Source: Tetracladium setigerum
Lineage: Eukaryota; Ascomycota; Leotiomycetes; Helotiales
NCBI GenBank assembly: GCA_031472005.1
Contig: PZJY01000011.1
Coordinates: 2,046,001 to 2,110,000, forward strand
Length of the DNA: 64,000 nucleotides
Reading direction: 5' to 3'
The notes under the pieces were generated by a model, which was not told the origin of the DNA, made no database searches, and saw only the letters and a list, made by a program, of their open reading frames with translations. Within the stretch, counting starts at the first letter, position 1; every line of letters begins with the position of its first letter. The translations under genes were made by a program, and so were the position numbers. Positions 23,412-35,031 of the stretch are shown here, piece by piece.

Positions 23412-24101
23412 ATGGCGTCTCTCCCCTTTCCCATCAAAAGCCACTCCATCTCCAGGTTCAAATCATCCTCTGAATCGTCTACCTGGTCATCGTCATCGGT
23501 CTCCTCATCCTCAGCAGCATCATTGGTGTCCTCGAAAAGGCCGTCGACCACTGTTCTTTAGTTGCTGTAGGAGAGCCCCCATCTCACTCAACATCATTCA
23601 CACACAAAATGTGACAAAGCAGATAGCTAACAAAAAGCTCTTTCTATTTTAGGTCGTGTGGTCACTTCTCATGGGTCCCTACGAACTGGCTGTTCTGACC
23701 TCCAACCTCCACGATCTTCCAGTCGTCCCTCGAGCTCCACTCCCAGTGTCGGTGGTTTTTGACGCCGTCTCTCTCGTCAGCGTGAATACAATGACTGGAT
23801 TGACTTTCAGGCTTTCCAACCAAAGACCTACTCCTATGCTTTCATTTTGTGTTGGAATTCTACTATGCTGTGCTAGGTACGGCTCTCCGTAGTCCTTCCG
23901 TTCCTGACACCGTCTGACGTGCTCTGTAATTCCGTTGTGCGTGGAAAATTCAAACCTTGTGGTGCGAGAAATAGCCTTCTTCGAATTGCAATGCTTATAT
24001 TTTCTTCCTTCGACTGTCATCAGTGGAGAATAGAGAAGAAGAAGCGTAGGTTAGCGGCAGGGAAGAAGTCGGATGTGGAATCTACACCCAATGCTGCGTA
24101 G
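23412..24101 (+). CDS. Multi-exon four-span membrane protein (MARVEL-like), N-terminus unresolved
   Basis: Splicing reveals a coherent small membrane protein. Exons: one ending at 23566, then 23653-23876, then 23975-24101, with GT-AG introns of 86 and 98 bp (GCTAAC branch in the first) and fitting phases. Hydrophobic spans: IVYLVIVIGLLILSSIIGVL, LVAVVWSLLMGPYELAVL, VVFDAVSLVSVNTMTGLTF and MLSFCVGILLCCASLLRIAM. A basic, Lys-rich cytosolic tail (RIEKKKRRLAAGKK) follows and ends VESTPNAA. This four-span build with a charged tail is like fungal MARVEL-domain proteins. The N-terminus is unclear: the first span's frame has a TGA at 23471-23473, while a likely start (ATG 23412, MASLPFPIKSHS) is in another frame. 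A further intron, or damage, is needed to join them. About 170 aa. Confidence 0.5.
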
Positions 24102-25907
24102 AGGCCCTTGTGTGGATAATTTGGTAGAATAGCATGCGGGTGAACGTAGGAATAATACTAGTCTAGAGTTGAGCAGATTGCTTTTTATGAAGACAGAACT
24201 GCTTCTCTGCTTGGAACGGCAGGTTATTCCATCTACATCTTGCAGAGTGGTGGGTGGTTGTGAGGTTAGTGGTTCGCGGTTCACGGTTCACGGTTCGCGG
24301 TTCGTCAGAACAGATCTGGTGCCACAAGTGCACGAGAAAGGCTTCTCTTGAGTTCCTTCAAACTCTTGTGGAATGGTTGATAGTCTAAATGAACCTCAGT
24401 GAAGGCTGTTGGAGGTCTTCGTCAACATCCGCCCCGCATCTGATCTTTGTGATACTTTTGCCCTGAACTGAAAAACACTCCCGCCAAATCAAAGCAAGGA
24501 AAATGTAAATTCCTCAGTTCCACTCACATCACCGAGCTTTATTTACATTTTTCAACCTGCAATAGAACTTCTCGATCAATTCAACCACGGAAAGTTCATA
24601 TGTTATGAGCCTGACATTCTCCCACTCCCTCCCGTCCACCTGTCCCCTCCAAGCAGCCAAGCAAGAGCCAAAGAACATCATCATCATTATCGACAAAATT
24701 TTCACACAGCAACGACGGAGAATGATTCATCCTCTCACAAGGAAATAATAGATAGATGACTCGAATGAATGGTAAAACCATGAAGCTATTATTTGTTTTT
24801 CTTCCAGAGCAAGAACGCAAGCCTGAGTTGGGCAAATTGTGGCAGGAAGGAGTGGAATAAATGGATATGAATTGAATGAGCAAGTCGATAGATCTGTCGA
24901 TACCATGTTAACGAGAACGAATGGCAGGGAACATGCGTCCTGGTCCTTCTCCTGGCTTTGATCTAGTCGTCGTCAACGTTTTTGTTTCTTGTTTCTGTTT
25001 CTGCCAACCTAAAATTATAATAGACACCTTTTGTAGTAGCGATAACACGACGCACACTCTCTCTGTACTTCCCTGATGTGATTTTGGAATTTGATTATTC
25101 ATCTTCGTTATTTATTTGCTGTCGAACAAGAAGAAGATATCGCTGGTTCGCTGCTGTTGTTTTTGAACTTATTATTGATACGAGTGCCAGATAAAATCTC
25201 AACATATATATCCCTTAACAATCAACTCTGAGGTTCTTGAGCTCATTGATTCCTTGGGCGACAAGAGTCGTTGTCCGGGCTCTGGTCGCTCCGTTTGGTC
25301 CAGGGCGCGCCGCAACAGGGAAGTTAGGGAGATGCATTGGGTATTCCATCTTATTGCCTTTTACGAAATCCAGGTGGTATGATAGGAATCGATTATAGAG
25401 ATGGTTTAGGAATAGCTGAGAGAAGCAGTCGAAGAGGGGGGCTGACGAGTGGATTGGTGGTGTGGGTGAATGGGATGAATGGGGTGAGTTGGTTGTTTTA
25501 TTTTCGAAAGTGAGAAAAGATGTATGATATTGACGCGGTTGTGGAGGGATTCGGTAGCAAGGTGGAGAAATACTGAAGCTGTACTGAAAATCAAATTAGT
25601 TTCAACGACTGAGATTCAAAGAGTTGGAAGGATCAGGAACATCCAGCCAGGTTTCCTTTCGTGGTTCTTGTGAATATTCACTTTATCGAACGAGTTTTCA
25701 ATTTGAGCTGATGCCAGTTCAAATTCCAGACGCAGCGTCATTCACTCAACTTATTAATCAAAAGTAAGGAAGTTAAGAAATCTCAACATCAGCTAACGTT
25801 CGCTCTGGCGCAAGGAGGTATATGGGTCACAAGGATCAGGTAGGGATCAATCATGTAAGAAGATATCAAGTGAGGATGTATTCCATTTCCACAACAAGGT
25901 TCTAGAA
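24102..25907. other. Intergenic, no supported gene
   Basis: About 1.8 kb downstream of the membrane-protein gene. Apart from the short repeat at 24272 I see only small open frames without domain character. Confidence 0.4.
24272..24306. repeat. 7-bp tandem repeat, GTTCGCG/GTTCACG, about five units
   Basis: Consecutive units read gttcgcg, gttcacg, gttcacg, gttcgcg, gttcgtc. Units differ by G/A at one position. Intergenic. Confidence 0.8.
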
Positions 25908-26132
25908 ATATGTCGGATGTGTTCCGCTCAAATGAATGAAAACCTCGAAGTCGGATTGAATTCCCAAACAAAGTCTCGCAGTGAAACGCCTCCGTCAATT
26001 TTCTAAGGCTTTTGAAAGACGCTTGGAAACAAGTCGGATCTTTTCTCTCAAGTGAATAAAAAAACTTCGGAAGTCAGATCGAAATTCCAGTCAAAATCTC
26101 GCAAGAAAACGCCTCTATCGGGTTTCTAGCCC
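25908..26132. repeat. Diverged tandem duplication of about 105-120 bp
   Basis: Two copies (about 25908-26010 and 26028-26132) share an ordered set of blocks: gtcggat, ctcaa.tgaat, aa.tcg, aaat/gaattcc, aaa.tctcgca, gaaaacgcct, ttctag/ttctaa. The second copy runs into an oligo-T/oligo-A tract at 26133-26160. It lies 3' of the Myb-like gene at 26236. Origin unknown. Confidence 0.6.
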
Positions 26133-26235
26133 TTTTTTTTAAAAAAAAAAAAATAAAAAAACGTAAAGAATCTCCCGGTTCCACGAACTCCCCGTAAACT
26201 CCAATTACAAGAAAGGAAAAAGCAATTGAAGAAGC

Positions 26236-26867
26236 TCAAGAATCAGCATCCTCCTCCTCGTCGTCATCATATTCTTCCTTGGCTAACTTCTCCTCCTTGG
26301 CCACAATCTCCTCATCCTCGTCCTCATCATGGATCTGGACCTTGACGGGAGTCTTGGTCATTCGGGGAGGTCGCTTGGTAACCTTGGACGGAGTAATGTT
26401 GGTACCGCTGCCGACTTCCTTCTTGACAGCCTTGCCCTTCTTTGGTGTGGTCTTGATAGTAGTACCGGCGTTTCCAGCCATGGCCTGGGTTGCGGTGACA
26501 CCGGTGATCTTTTTCATGATCTGACCATAGCGAGTGCTCGCGGTCTTTGCGTCCTTGTAGCCGGCCTTCTCAGCAACGACGGCCCAGTCGACCTGTAGAA
26601 GTGAAGTTATTAGTAATTAGTGTGTGGAGAGAGAAACTGATGTGTGGAGGGAGCAATTGATGTAGGGAGAGAGGAATTGATGGATAGAGGAAGAAATTGC
26701 TGTATGGAGGAAGTAATGGGTGGGGAGAGGAAGCAAGAGATAATTCTTCGAGGCGTCAAATCGATGGCAATGGGAGTTTGACTTACCTCTGGCTTATTCT
26801 TCATGGAAGTTAGGATGATCTGGAAGAACACAGCATCCTTGCCGCTTGCCTTTGAGTCGTCAGACAT
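26236..26867 (-). CDS. Myb/SANT-like DNA-binding protein, acidic tail
   Basis: Two exons, 26867-26787 and 26592-26236, joined across a 194-bp phase-0 intron (GTAAGT donor), give 145 aa. Residues about 12-58 form a single short Myb/SANT-like helical domain: FFQIILTSMKNKPE, then VDWAVVAEKAGYKD and TASTRYGQIMKKI. A Lys/Thr/Pro-rich linker (TPKKGKAVKKE) and a Glu/Asp-rich C-terminus follow. By family it should be a nuclear DNA- or chromatin-binding protein; the target is unknown. The intron lies exactly before the VDW motif, as in the genes at 31856 and 38531, which suggests common descent. I do not know a characterised orthologue. Confidence 0.8.
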
Positions 26868-28387
26868 GTTTTTGGACGAGGAGGGTTGGGTGGACGATTC
26901 AAGTTGAGTGAGAAGGCTGGCTTGATGTTTAGTATGATGTGGGGTTGAATGCGACGAAGGATGTTCTCTTACCGTTGCTTGTTTCGATCTAGATCTTGAT
27001 TGAAACGAATATCCTGAGATTTGAAGAAGAAAGATGAGTAGTGGGTGGTCGAGATCGAGATCGTTGATGTTTGAGAGAGAAGAAAATTCGGGGCAGGCGT
27101 TGAGAGATATTTGTAGGTAAGACCGTGAGGCTGGGCAGAGGTGAGAACTGAAAACTAAGTAGGCAAAAACTGCTGCTTGGAAGGTAAAGTTGAAGTGGTC
27201 GTGAAGTGTCGGTCGACTATCAAGGTTAATGTTCAACTTTTAGGTGAATCCCAGGTGTGGCCCCAAATTCAAGAGTTTCTCTCAATAATTATAACAACTT
27301 GTGGGAGAAACGATCAAACCCCGTACGCTACTTGGAAGGATGTAGAATCTCAGGAAAAAGCAATGGCAGGAAAAGTTAGCTCTGAAGAACGTTGCAATCA
27401 ATGTTGGCTTGACCAGGGCAAAACAATCACAAACATTGGAAATTGCCGATCACGATCACGATCCCAGCCCACCTTCACCGATACTTGAGAAAAATTGATA
27501 AAATTTCACAGGGCCAATCGGAATTCTGCCAAAAACTCGATCAATGCTGAGTTTTCAAGCCTGCAGATTGAAAGTGCGGTTGCGTAGAGAACGTGTGAAG
27601 TTGTGTGAGGATTTTGCGGTGACTTCCATATACTTTTTCACAACCCCGCGCACACATATAAATGCCAAGCGAAAGATCCTTCCTTATCTGTGTTGATGCA
27701 TTTCTTAGTTTCTCTTGTATCTGGATTTGCAATGTAACCGGGAATCGCGTTCCGGGGTCTGTGTAATGGGGCGTTGAGTGGTTCTTGAAATTTCTTGAGG
27801 AAAGCAAACAGTCGTTGGAATTGAGGTTGTGTTGCCGATGGTCTTGGCGCCCTGGACTCTTTTGGTGTCACATTTGGTCACTTGAAGGTGCTGCATAAGT
27901 AGAGAGATAGTCACGCATGAGATTCTCCGTGTTAGAACGTATAAAATGATTAATTTTCTAAATTTTCAATTTTGTGCCTTTGGAATGATAACAGTGTGAG
28001 TATGTAATACGAACTGTTGGATAAGCATAATAATACCGAGTTATCGAATCCATCCAGGAAAGGGAAAACGCTTTGTTCCTTTGATCTCTTCGCTTTATAT
28101 TATTTATCATTATGTAGTGTTTCTCAGTGTGAAGTATTAGATCGAAAGAAATCAAACGTCACAATCAATTAGAAAATTATTTCTCTGAAAGTCCAAATAA
28201 ACTATTGATTAATTCTGGCAAAATTACAAATATCATGAACGCCATATGATATCTTAACCCAAGTAGAAGCTATCATTTGCATGATATAACTGCGACTAAA
28301 CGAAAGCCCACAGCCCGAAGTTATGTAGTTGCCCGCTACTTTCCAACGTTCAAAATATCAGACCTTTCCCATTCCTGATGTACTGAG
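26868..28387. other. Intergenic between Myb-like gene and BTB pseudogene
   Basis: About 1.5 kb. The first 300 bp are upstream of the Myb-like gene. The remainder is AT-rich, especially 27940-28320, with no supported gene. Confidence 0.4.
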
Positions 28388-29197
28388 CTATTCGGAGAGT
28401 TTAATACCATTTCCCCAATGTGGTAGGGCTACGATTCCAACAATATTTTCTCGCACCACCTCCATGACGTCTCTTGTGAGTTTCCAATTAGAACCCATAA
28501 ATTTCGCGAATTTCTTTTCGTTCTCACGATAATTCTCAATGGGATTGTAAGCATCCATCGTTGCGGTAGTACGTCTAACTAAAATTTCTCTAATTCGAGC
28601 CCCTTCATCGTATTTTCGTAGACGAGCTCGACTAGCTTCGGCGAGATTGTGGCAAACGCGTGTTTGCGCATACATCCATACAAAACTGTTTCCTCCAATT
28701 CCTCAAGTAGGCCTTCAACCCCAATTTTGTCTGCCAAAATCGATAGAGCAGACGATGAAATCAACTCTTCTGCAGCCAAAAACGGAGTAGGATCGCTTTT
28801 TCACGGTATACTGCACAGAGTTGGCATTCGACCTGCTCTGTGTACACCTAATGAACCAAATTTCCGAAAGTGGAAGGGTCGTCTTCTAGCATTTCAACAG
28901 TTTTTTCAGTCGAGTCCTTGAACCGACTCTGGAATGCTGCTCTGAAGTATGGAACTGTTTTGCACAGCATTTCTTCATTAAGTGTAAAGGTCACGCGGCC
29001 GGGTCCAACAATGATAGCCACGTTGTTTCGAAGATTTTCAGAGCTAAGTATCTTCTAAACATTAAAACCTTTGACCCAAGGTGCTCATTTAATGACATTT
29101 ATAAGGGAGAAAACATACCAATGAAGCTTGCGTCTACGCCTAGGCGCTTGAGCTGAGCCGATTTCGTGGAGCGCTGGTTCTGAGCCAACATAGACAT
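28388..29197 (-). pseudogene. BTB/POZ-domain pseudogene
   Basis: On the minus strand a BTB/POZ protein can be followed in pieces: a start near 29197 (MSMLAQNQRSTKSAQLKRLG), a GTATGT...TTTAG intron, then VAIIVGPGRVTFTLNEEMLC and VPYFRAAFQSRFKDSTEKT (a BTB core), then LSILADKIGVEGLLEELEET and ISPKLVELVYENTM, and finally TTATMDAYNP to a stop at 28388. The coding thread is broken four ways: the first exon and second exon phases do not fit, a frame change follows the DDPSTF segment, an in-frame TGA lies at 28803-28801, and another frame change sits at a GGGG run (28603-28600 on the minus strand). Such BTB proteins normally act in protein-protein contacts or as Cul3 adaptors. Probably non-functional. 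Confidence 0.7.
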
Positions 29198-30094
29198 CGT
29201 GGAGATATACAGGAGGCTTATGGAGCGGTGGAGGCTGAGACAGGTAAATTTAAGGAAGGGTGAGAACAAGAGTAGATCAATGTTTGGCGAAAGTCGAGAA
29301 CTGTTTTGAAGGGAGCTTGCGTTCCAATTGTTGAAGTTAGACACTTTAGTGCGGGAGAGATGCAAGTAGAAATACCCAAGCGGTTTAGGCAATACTACAC
29401 ATCATGTCAGTTGTAGATGCAGTGTGTTTGGGATAAGATTTTACTTGCTCTCGCTGAAATTTCAGAGACTGCTGTGGTGGTGTTCTGGGAGGGTGCTGTA
29501 ATGTTGGAAGAGGAATGAGTGGAGAAGAAGACGGTGTTGGGAAGAGGATGATATCGGAGGTGGAAGTGGTGAAGGGGGGAGGAGAAGGAGAAGAGGGCGG
29601 TCTAGAAAAATGCATTTGTAGGGAAAGCAGACGCGTCGATTCCGACGGGTGAATCTAGGACAAGGCAAACACGAGTGAATGCAAAGGAAGAGAACGCAAA
29701 TAGCGAGGAAGAGAAGGATAGCCGAAGCGAACTAGTGAAGGGAGAAGACATGACAAGTGAATATAAACCCACCTCCTTCGGCCCGACCCGCAATGCCCAC
29801 TTCTTGAACGCGCCTGACCCGTAAAGGCGAGGTGCCTTTATATCTTCCTCCTACACCAAGTCCACCAACTCCAGCACGACAATTTACGCTTGCGACCTCA
29901 ATACCTGTGCATCAACACCCTCCCCTCAACGGCTTTCTGTGTTGAAGAGACGTCTTGCTTCGCATGACAGTAAGTCATAAGTTATACCCCCCCTTAAGCA
30001 CATTCTAGCAAAGATGCTAGACCTTCTCAAAGTTTCAACCAATTTTTATAATCGTAATTTCGCTCACCTGCAATCTGCAGATTATTCTTTGAAC
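29198..30094. other. Intergenic between BTB pseudogene and BTB gene
   Basis: About 900 bp with CT/GA-rich blocks (29470-29760). Ser/Pro-rich open frames here follow from that base bias and carry no domain. Confidence 0.45.
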
Positions 30095-30937
30095 ATGGCT
30101 TCTTATACAAGTCTTGGCGCTTCCCATATGCTTCCTGACAACGAGAGGTAAACACTTCATCGATTCTTTCCGCACTTCAAAACTATGAACCTAATGATCA
30201 TCAGATCGCCTATTGAAGCTGTCAATCTCTTCATCGGCACCGAACCAAAGCTTTGGAAGCTCAACGAAGAGTTCCTCGGTCGACTTCCTTCCCTCGAACA
30301 TGTCTTGAAGGTTTCATCCAGAACGAAGAAGACGACTCTCTTCCCCTTGGAGGATCTCATTCTTCTAGAGGATGATTCAATCACCCTCGCTAAAACAATC
30401 AATTTCGTGTACACTGGAGCGTTTCCCTGCGCGCTTTGTGGACAACCAAACGCAGATCCAAACTTCGAGGCCAAGCACGAACTCACCTGGTGCAGACTCT
30501 ACGTCTTCGCTACAAAATACGGCCATACCGATCTCGCAGCAAACGCAATAACCCGCCTTCAATTCTGCCTTTCATTCAGTAGAAGAAAAAATGCCATGGC
30601 CTTTGTGTCCCTCGAAGCCGTTAAATTCGCGTACAAATACACAGAGAGTGGTTCGACATTGCGAGGATTGATGGCGGAGCAGGTCGCGCATTACAGTCTC
30701 TCGGCTGTTCTCGACCAGGATGAGAGATCTAGAGTTGCGCAGTACGCGGGTGGTAATGAGGAGATCACGAAGGATGTTGAGAAGGCTGTTCTTGCTCATA
30801 TCACGGTTCCACATTGTTGTGCTTACCTGAGTATGCGTGTTCCAACTGGCTGCTATTATCCGCAGGATGATCTTCGAATTAGGCACCCTCGATTTCAACC
30901 TCGGAGTTACGCACAAATGGGCTACCGCCATGCTTGA
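30095..30937 (+). CDS. BTB/POZ-domain protein
   Basis: Two exons, 30095-30147 and 30205-30937, with a 57-bp intron (GTAAAC donor, CATCAG acceptor, phase 2) give 261 aa. Residues about 20-150 form a BTB/POZ domain: SPIEAVNLFIGTEPKLWKLN, then TLFPLEDLILLEDDSITLAK, INFVYTGAFP, and RLYVFATKYGHTDLAANAI, which matches the Lyvfadky motif of fungal BTB proteins. The remaining C-terminal half is helical and ends in a Tyr/Pro/Arg-rich tail. There are no Kelch or zinc-finger repeats. Fungal proteins of this type are numerous and mostly uncharacterised; a role in protein assembly or ubiquitin ligase recruitment is possible. The pseudogene at 28388 is a relative in the opposite orientation. Confidence 0.82.
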
Positions 30938-31855
30938 GAATCTGAGTTGGTAGTTTCTGGTGGAGTTGGAGAGGGTTTGGTTGTGTGCTTGTGTTGGAGG
31001 ATCTGAGAAACAGGCATCTTGGGAGCAATTGGCAGACAGGCTATATCATAGTATGGGACATGGGCGTTGAGCATATGGGTCTTCCATCAACGAATTCATA
31101 GACAAGCTGGAGGAGTCCCTAATTTTATACATCTGAGAATCTTGTTTGCCGGAATCAATGGGAAGTGAAAATGACTATTACAAACCATGCCATTTCCTTT
31201 TGTTTGCAGCAAACTGCACAAACTGGTACATACCTACACAAGTATGTGTCAGCACGCTCAAGAATTTAATCGTTTAGTTTTTCTTAAAAATGCGGAGATT
31301 GTAAAATCTTACAAACTTGATGCGAGTAGGAGAAGTCCGCTGCTTGCTGAGATGCCCATATGCACCATCCATCAAATTGCTACATATGGTGAGCTAGAAG
31401 AATGATTGTGGAAAGGGAGGATTTGTTGATGCTATAGATATTGGTCTCTAAATTATGCTCGTGGTTGTGGTAATAAAGCACTCCAGCGGGCAGCAATTGG
31501 TGCGTTGTTGATCCACCCACTCTCACTCAATTTTGGTGTTCGATGGTTGCCAATCTTGACCAATCGAAAAAGTTTGAAAGTTAGCTAACGGTATTAAATC
31601 TTCAGATACGTATTAGCTTCCGCCAAACAGATGAGAGCAGCATATCAAATGTGAAACATTGGAAATCTGGGAACATAATGAAAATGCACAACAAGTTCCC
31701 TCATAAAATTAAGGCCCCGAATGATAAAGTAACTCACTATTTAACTCCTGGCAAGAACTCAAGATCCAAAACTATAGAATAAGAGGTACGTTCTTTACCC
31801 CTTGAAACAATCTGACGCCGCCCACCAAACACCGACCAATCCACCAAGAAGCTGC
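30938..31855. other. Convergent 3' intergenic region
   Basis: About 900 bp lie between the BTB gene (plus) and a Myb-like gene (minus). AT-rich; no supported gene. Confidence 0.45.
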
Positions 31856-32947
31856 TCATTCCCACCTTGGCTCACTCTTAACACTGACTCTTTCTCCCTC
31901 TCTTCCTACAACACCATGTCCATGCTGTTGCCACAAACTCTCATCATATCCCATATGATGACCAACTGGACTCCCCGCCATCCCATACCCACTATACAAA
32001 TTTTGATGATGCTCTCCCCTGCCCATCTCACCATACAATCCTCCTCCCACACCCATACCCATCATTCCCGGGTCTCCAAAGCTAGTCGCAAACATCTCAT
32101 TATTGAAACTTGTATTTGGGGATGGGGAAGGCGAAGCCTCGTAGCGACCAGTGTAATTTGGGGTTGAGAAAGATGTCAAAGGTGTGTTGGGTTGATATGA
32201 TGTGAGATTGATACCTGGTTCAGGCTTCACAATTCTTGGAGGAGCATGCGAATGCATTCCAGGCTCAGGTTCTGGAGTTTGCATCTCTCTTGCCGACGAG
32301 ACAGTTGTAGATTGTGAGTTGAATGAGTCCGCAGCTGCACCCGTGAAACTTCCTGGTTCTCCTGGCTCAGCCTTGAACTTCTTTTCTTGGTGATGTTGAA
32401 ATCCTTGATCGCCCTCTTCAGATCCGGAAGAACGTTTGCGGGGCTTGGGTGCTTTGGAGGAGGAGGAAGACTTGGAAACTTTATTCTTTCGTGGTTTGCG
32501 CGTCGGGATATTGGTTGTGCCGTCCATTTGCTTTTTGAAGCGCGAGTATCGCATGCGTGCTGCATGACCATTGGTGATTTCTTGAGCAAGGATGGGGTCT
32601 TGTGCCACTTTGTTCCAGTCGATCTATCAGAGCAGTGAGGATTAGTAAGAAGTCGGTAGCCTGGACTAGGAGGTTTTGGTTGTAGGTTGTGCTGGATCTT
32701 GAAGTTGACCAGAGTGAGGAGTGGCAGCTATATGGTTTGAAGGAAAGATGTGAAAGCAACGTAAGGAGATGAAGATGTAAAGACCGGTTGGTTGTGAGTG
32801 GGCATTTTCACAGGGTCATTATTCGGTGAAGTGTGAATGGTGAACTTGTGCAGAAGCATGTAGAGAAGCATTTAGACTTACATCTTTCAGACATTTCTGA
32901 CTAAGCATTGCATATAGCAACCTCGTAATAGCAGTATCGGTCGGCAT
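31856..32947 (-). CDS. Myb/SANT-like DNA-binding protein, long low-complexity tail
   Basis: Two exons, 32947-32882 and 32623-31856, joined over a 258-bp phase-0 intron (GTAAGT donor, CTGATAG acceptor) give 277 aa. The N-terminal domain reads ITRLLYAMLSQKCLKD, then IDWNKVAQDP and GHAARMRYSRFKKQM, the same three-helix Myb/SANT-like pattern as the genes at 26236 and 38531 and with the intron at the same place. A basic Ser/Lys/Arg stretch (RKPRKNKVSKSSSSS), probably a nuclear localisation signal, follows. The last 180 residues are rich in Pro, Ser, Gly, Met and His without a domain. Probably a nuclear regulator; targets are unknown. Confidence 0.8.
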
Positions 32948-34400
32948 CTTTTGATTTCTGCTGAGGCTCGCCAGTTTGAATGTTTGAAAAGTGAATGAGG
33001 TGGAAGTTATTGTAGCAAAAGTTGAGGGAAAAGGCTGCAATTTGAGAGAGCGAAAAGAACTTCGGAAACTCAGAAAGCAGGAATTCGGTGGGGATCCAAT
33101 TCAACGATGCTGGAGAATTCAGAACTTCCTCATAATCCAGGCAAGGAGGTTCAACTAGCGGTGTGATAGGGTTATGAGGAAGTTGTGAACAGCCGTGAGG
33201 GGAAGAACGTGAACATAAGTACCTCCATCACTACTTCAGCATGAACAATGGCGGTGGGTGCGTGCAAAAGGTACTTCAAAGAACTATGAATCTACTATAA
33301 AGATACCTAGCGTATTCACAAAGGTTTCTTTTCGGCTGCAAGGAGGCAGGTGGGGAAGTTTTTTGTGAAAAGATAGTGGTGAATTCTGCACAAGATGAAC
33401 GGGGTTTGTGCGGAGGAGCGGCGCGACCAAAGCTCCTCCACTCCTGATTGATCAGATACAACTTCAGAGTTTCAAAGGCTTGAGATGTGACGTTTTCTTT
33501 GATACCTGGAGGAGTCAACAACAGCTGTTGAGCAGGGCAACGCAAGCGGTGTTGTTAAGATCAGCTCACGAAGTTTGCTTCTTCGCTTGGCCTCATGCAA
33601 GCTGATTGGCCAGCGGTGTGCTTCGTGTAAAGTGCTTGCATGATGCTAACTACAAGGAGTAGAAATGGGCGCGGACCGCGACAAGATGAATAAATCTCAT
33701 CAGAAATATCGCGAACCATGCAACCATGGCAACGAGCTTGCAAAACAATGAGCTCTTTCTAGTGATCTATTTCGCCCCGCTGAGGACTGTGCGACCCACA
33801 AGGCAGGTAAAGATGCCGGCCGATTGGATCCGGTTGGCATCCGTCTGCAATGCGAGGTTCCAGGAACAAAGCGAACAAAATCCGGGAGGCTGGGGGCAAG
33901 GGTGAAATGTGGCAATTGTGAGGGAAAAGCACAATTAATTGTATATAAATGCGGAGGCTGGGGAAAATAATGAGTCACTGTTGCAATCTTGAAAGCTAAG
34001 ATAGGGTACCTATGCGATAGGTGGTTGCCAGGTTGGATTGTTTTGGTTCCGATTTTGGACAATCTCCTTCAAGACTAGAGAAAGTGAGAACTATCGCTCT
34101 CCTAAAGTAAAAGAAAGCGCGAGGGGCGAGAAGTTGAAAGGTAAAGTATCTTCAGCGGTGAAGCTCTTGCAAGGTGACTTGGAAGGTCAATTATAATTCT
34201 TCGTCTCAGCTTTGAGAAGGCTTGCCTCGCTTAGCGCACTTAACCTCGATCTCCTCGAGTCTCTCCTCCTTCTCGATCAAAATCTTGACAACTTCTCTCA
34301 TCCCGACCTAATATCTCGACCTAACATCTCCACCTTTCCTTCAACAATTGAACCGCCCTCACACAAGCCCTACCCTTAAATAAGCCAATCAACCGTAATC
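32948..34400. other. Intergenic between two divergent Myb-like genes
   Basis: About 1.45 kb between the genes at 31856 (minus) and 34401 (plus), so it carries both promoters. The last 200 bp are CT-rich. No other gene supported. Confidence 0.45.
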
Positions 34401-35031
34401 ATGGCACCCAGCAACTGGACCGACACCGCTGACAAGGCACTCCTCCTCGCAATGATTGCTCGGGGTGGTCTCTCTGGAAGCGAGTGGCCCAACGTTGCGA
34501 CAGATATGCAGTCGAAAGGCTTCAACGTCTCCGCCAGTGCTTGCAAGTAAGTTCAAAACTTAAATGACCCCACTGAGAATCATGCACTCAACTCCACCAA
34601 TATTCATCAATACCTCATCGAGCTGTGCGAGCTCACTTGTGCTCACATGACTCCGTAGGCAACACTTCCACAAGCTCCGCAAGGAGAATGGCATCCCCGT
34701 CGGCGGCGGCACTGCAGCTCCTCGGGCATCGAAGACACAAAAGTCGACACCATCCAAGGGCGGCAAGAAACGCGTTGTTAACGATGACGATGACGACGAT
34801 GAGGAAATCAATGAGAGCCCCCCTAAGAAGCGCGTCAAAAAGGAGGTCATCAAGAAAGAGCCCGCTGGTCAATCTGCTCCCTCGTTCAAGATCGAGGATC
34901 TTGATGAGGATGGGAGACCTAGTCGCCAACAAGTTGTTGACCTTGAGAACGACGAGTAAGTTAATTACTCTGATCGATTTGAAATAAAATCTAACCCTCT
35001 AAACTTTAGTCTTTATGATGAGGATTCGTAA
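34401..35031 (+). CDS. Myb/SANT-like protein, three exons
   Basis: Exons 34401-34546, 34659-34955 and 35010-35031 give 154 aa; introns of 112 and 54 bp have GTAAGT donors. Residues about 5-58 are the DNA-binding-like domain: NWTDTADKALLLAMIARGG, SEWPNVATDM and SACKQHFHKLRKENG. Then come a Lys/Thr/Ser-rich linker, an Asp run, and a basic/acidic segment (PPKKRVKKEVIKKE) with a probable nuclear localisation signal. The final coding exon is only seven codons plus stop (DLYDEDS across the junction). Its intron breaks the third helix, unlike the sister genes, whose intron precedes the second helix; it is therefore a more distant member. By family a nuclear DNA-binding protein, otherwise uncharacterised. 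Confidence 0.82.

Noticed and set aside
29385..29793. Ser/Pro-rich open frames on the minus strand
   Set aside because: They arise from GA/CT-rich sequence, have no domain and no splice logic; probably 5' leader of the BTB pseudogene.
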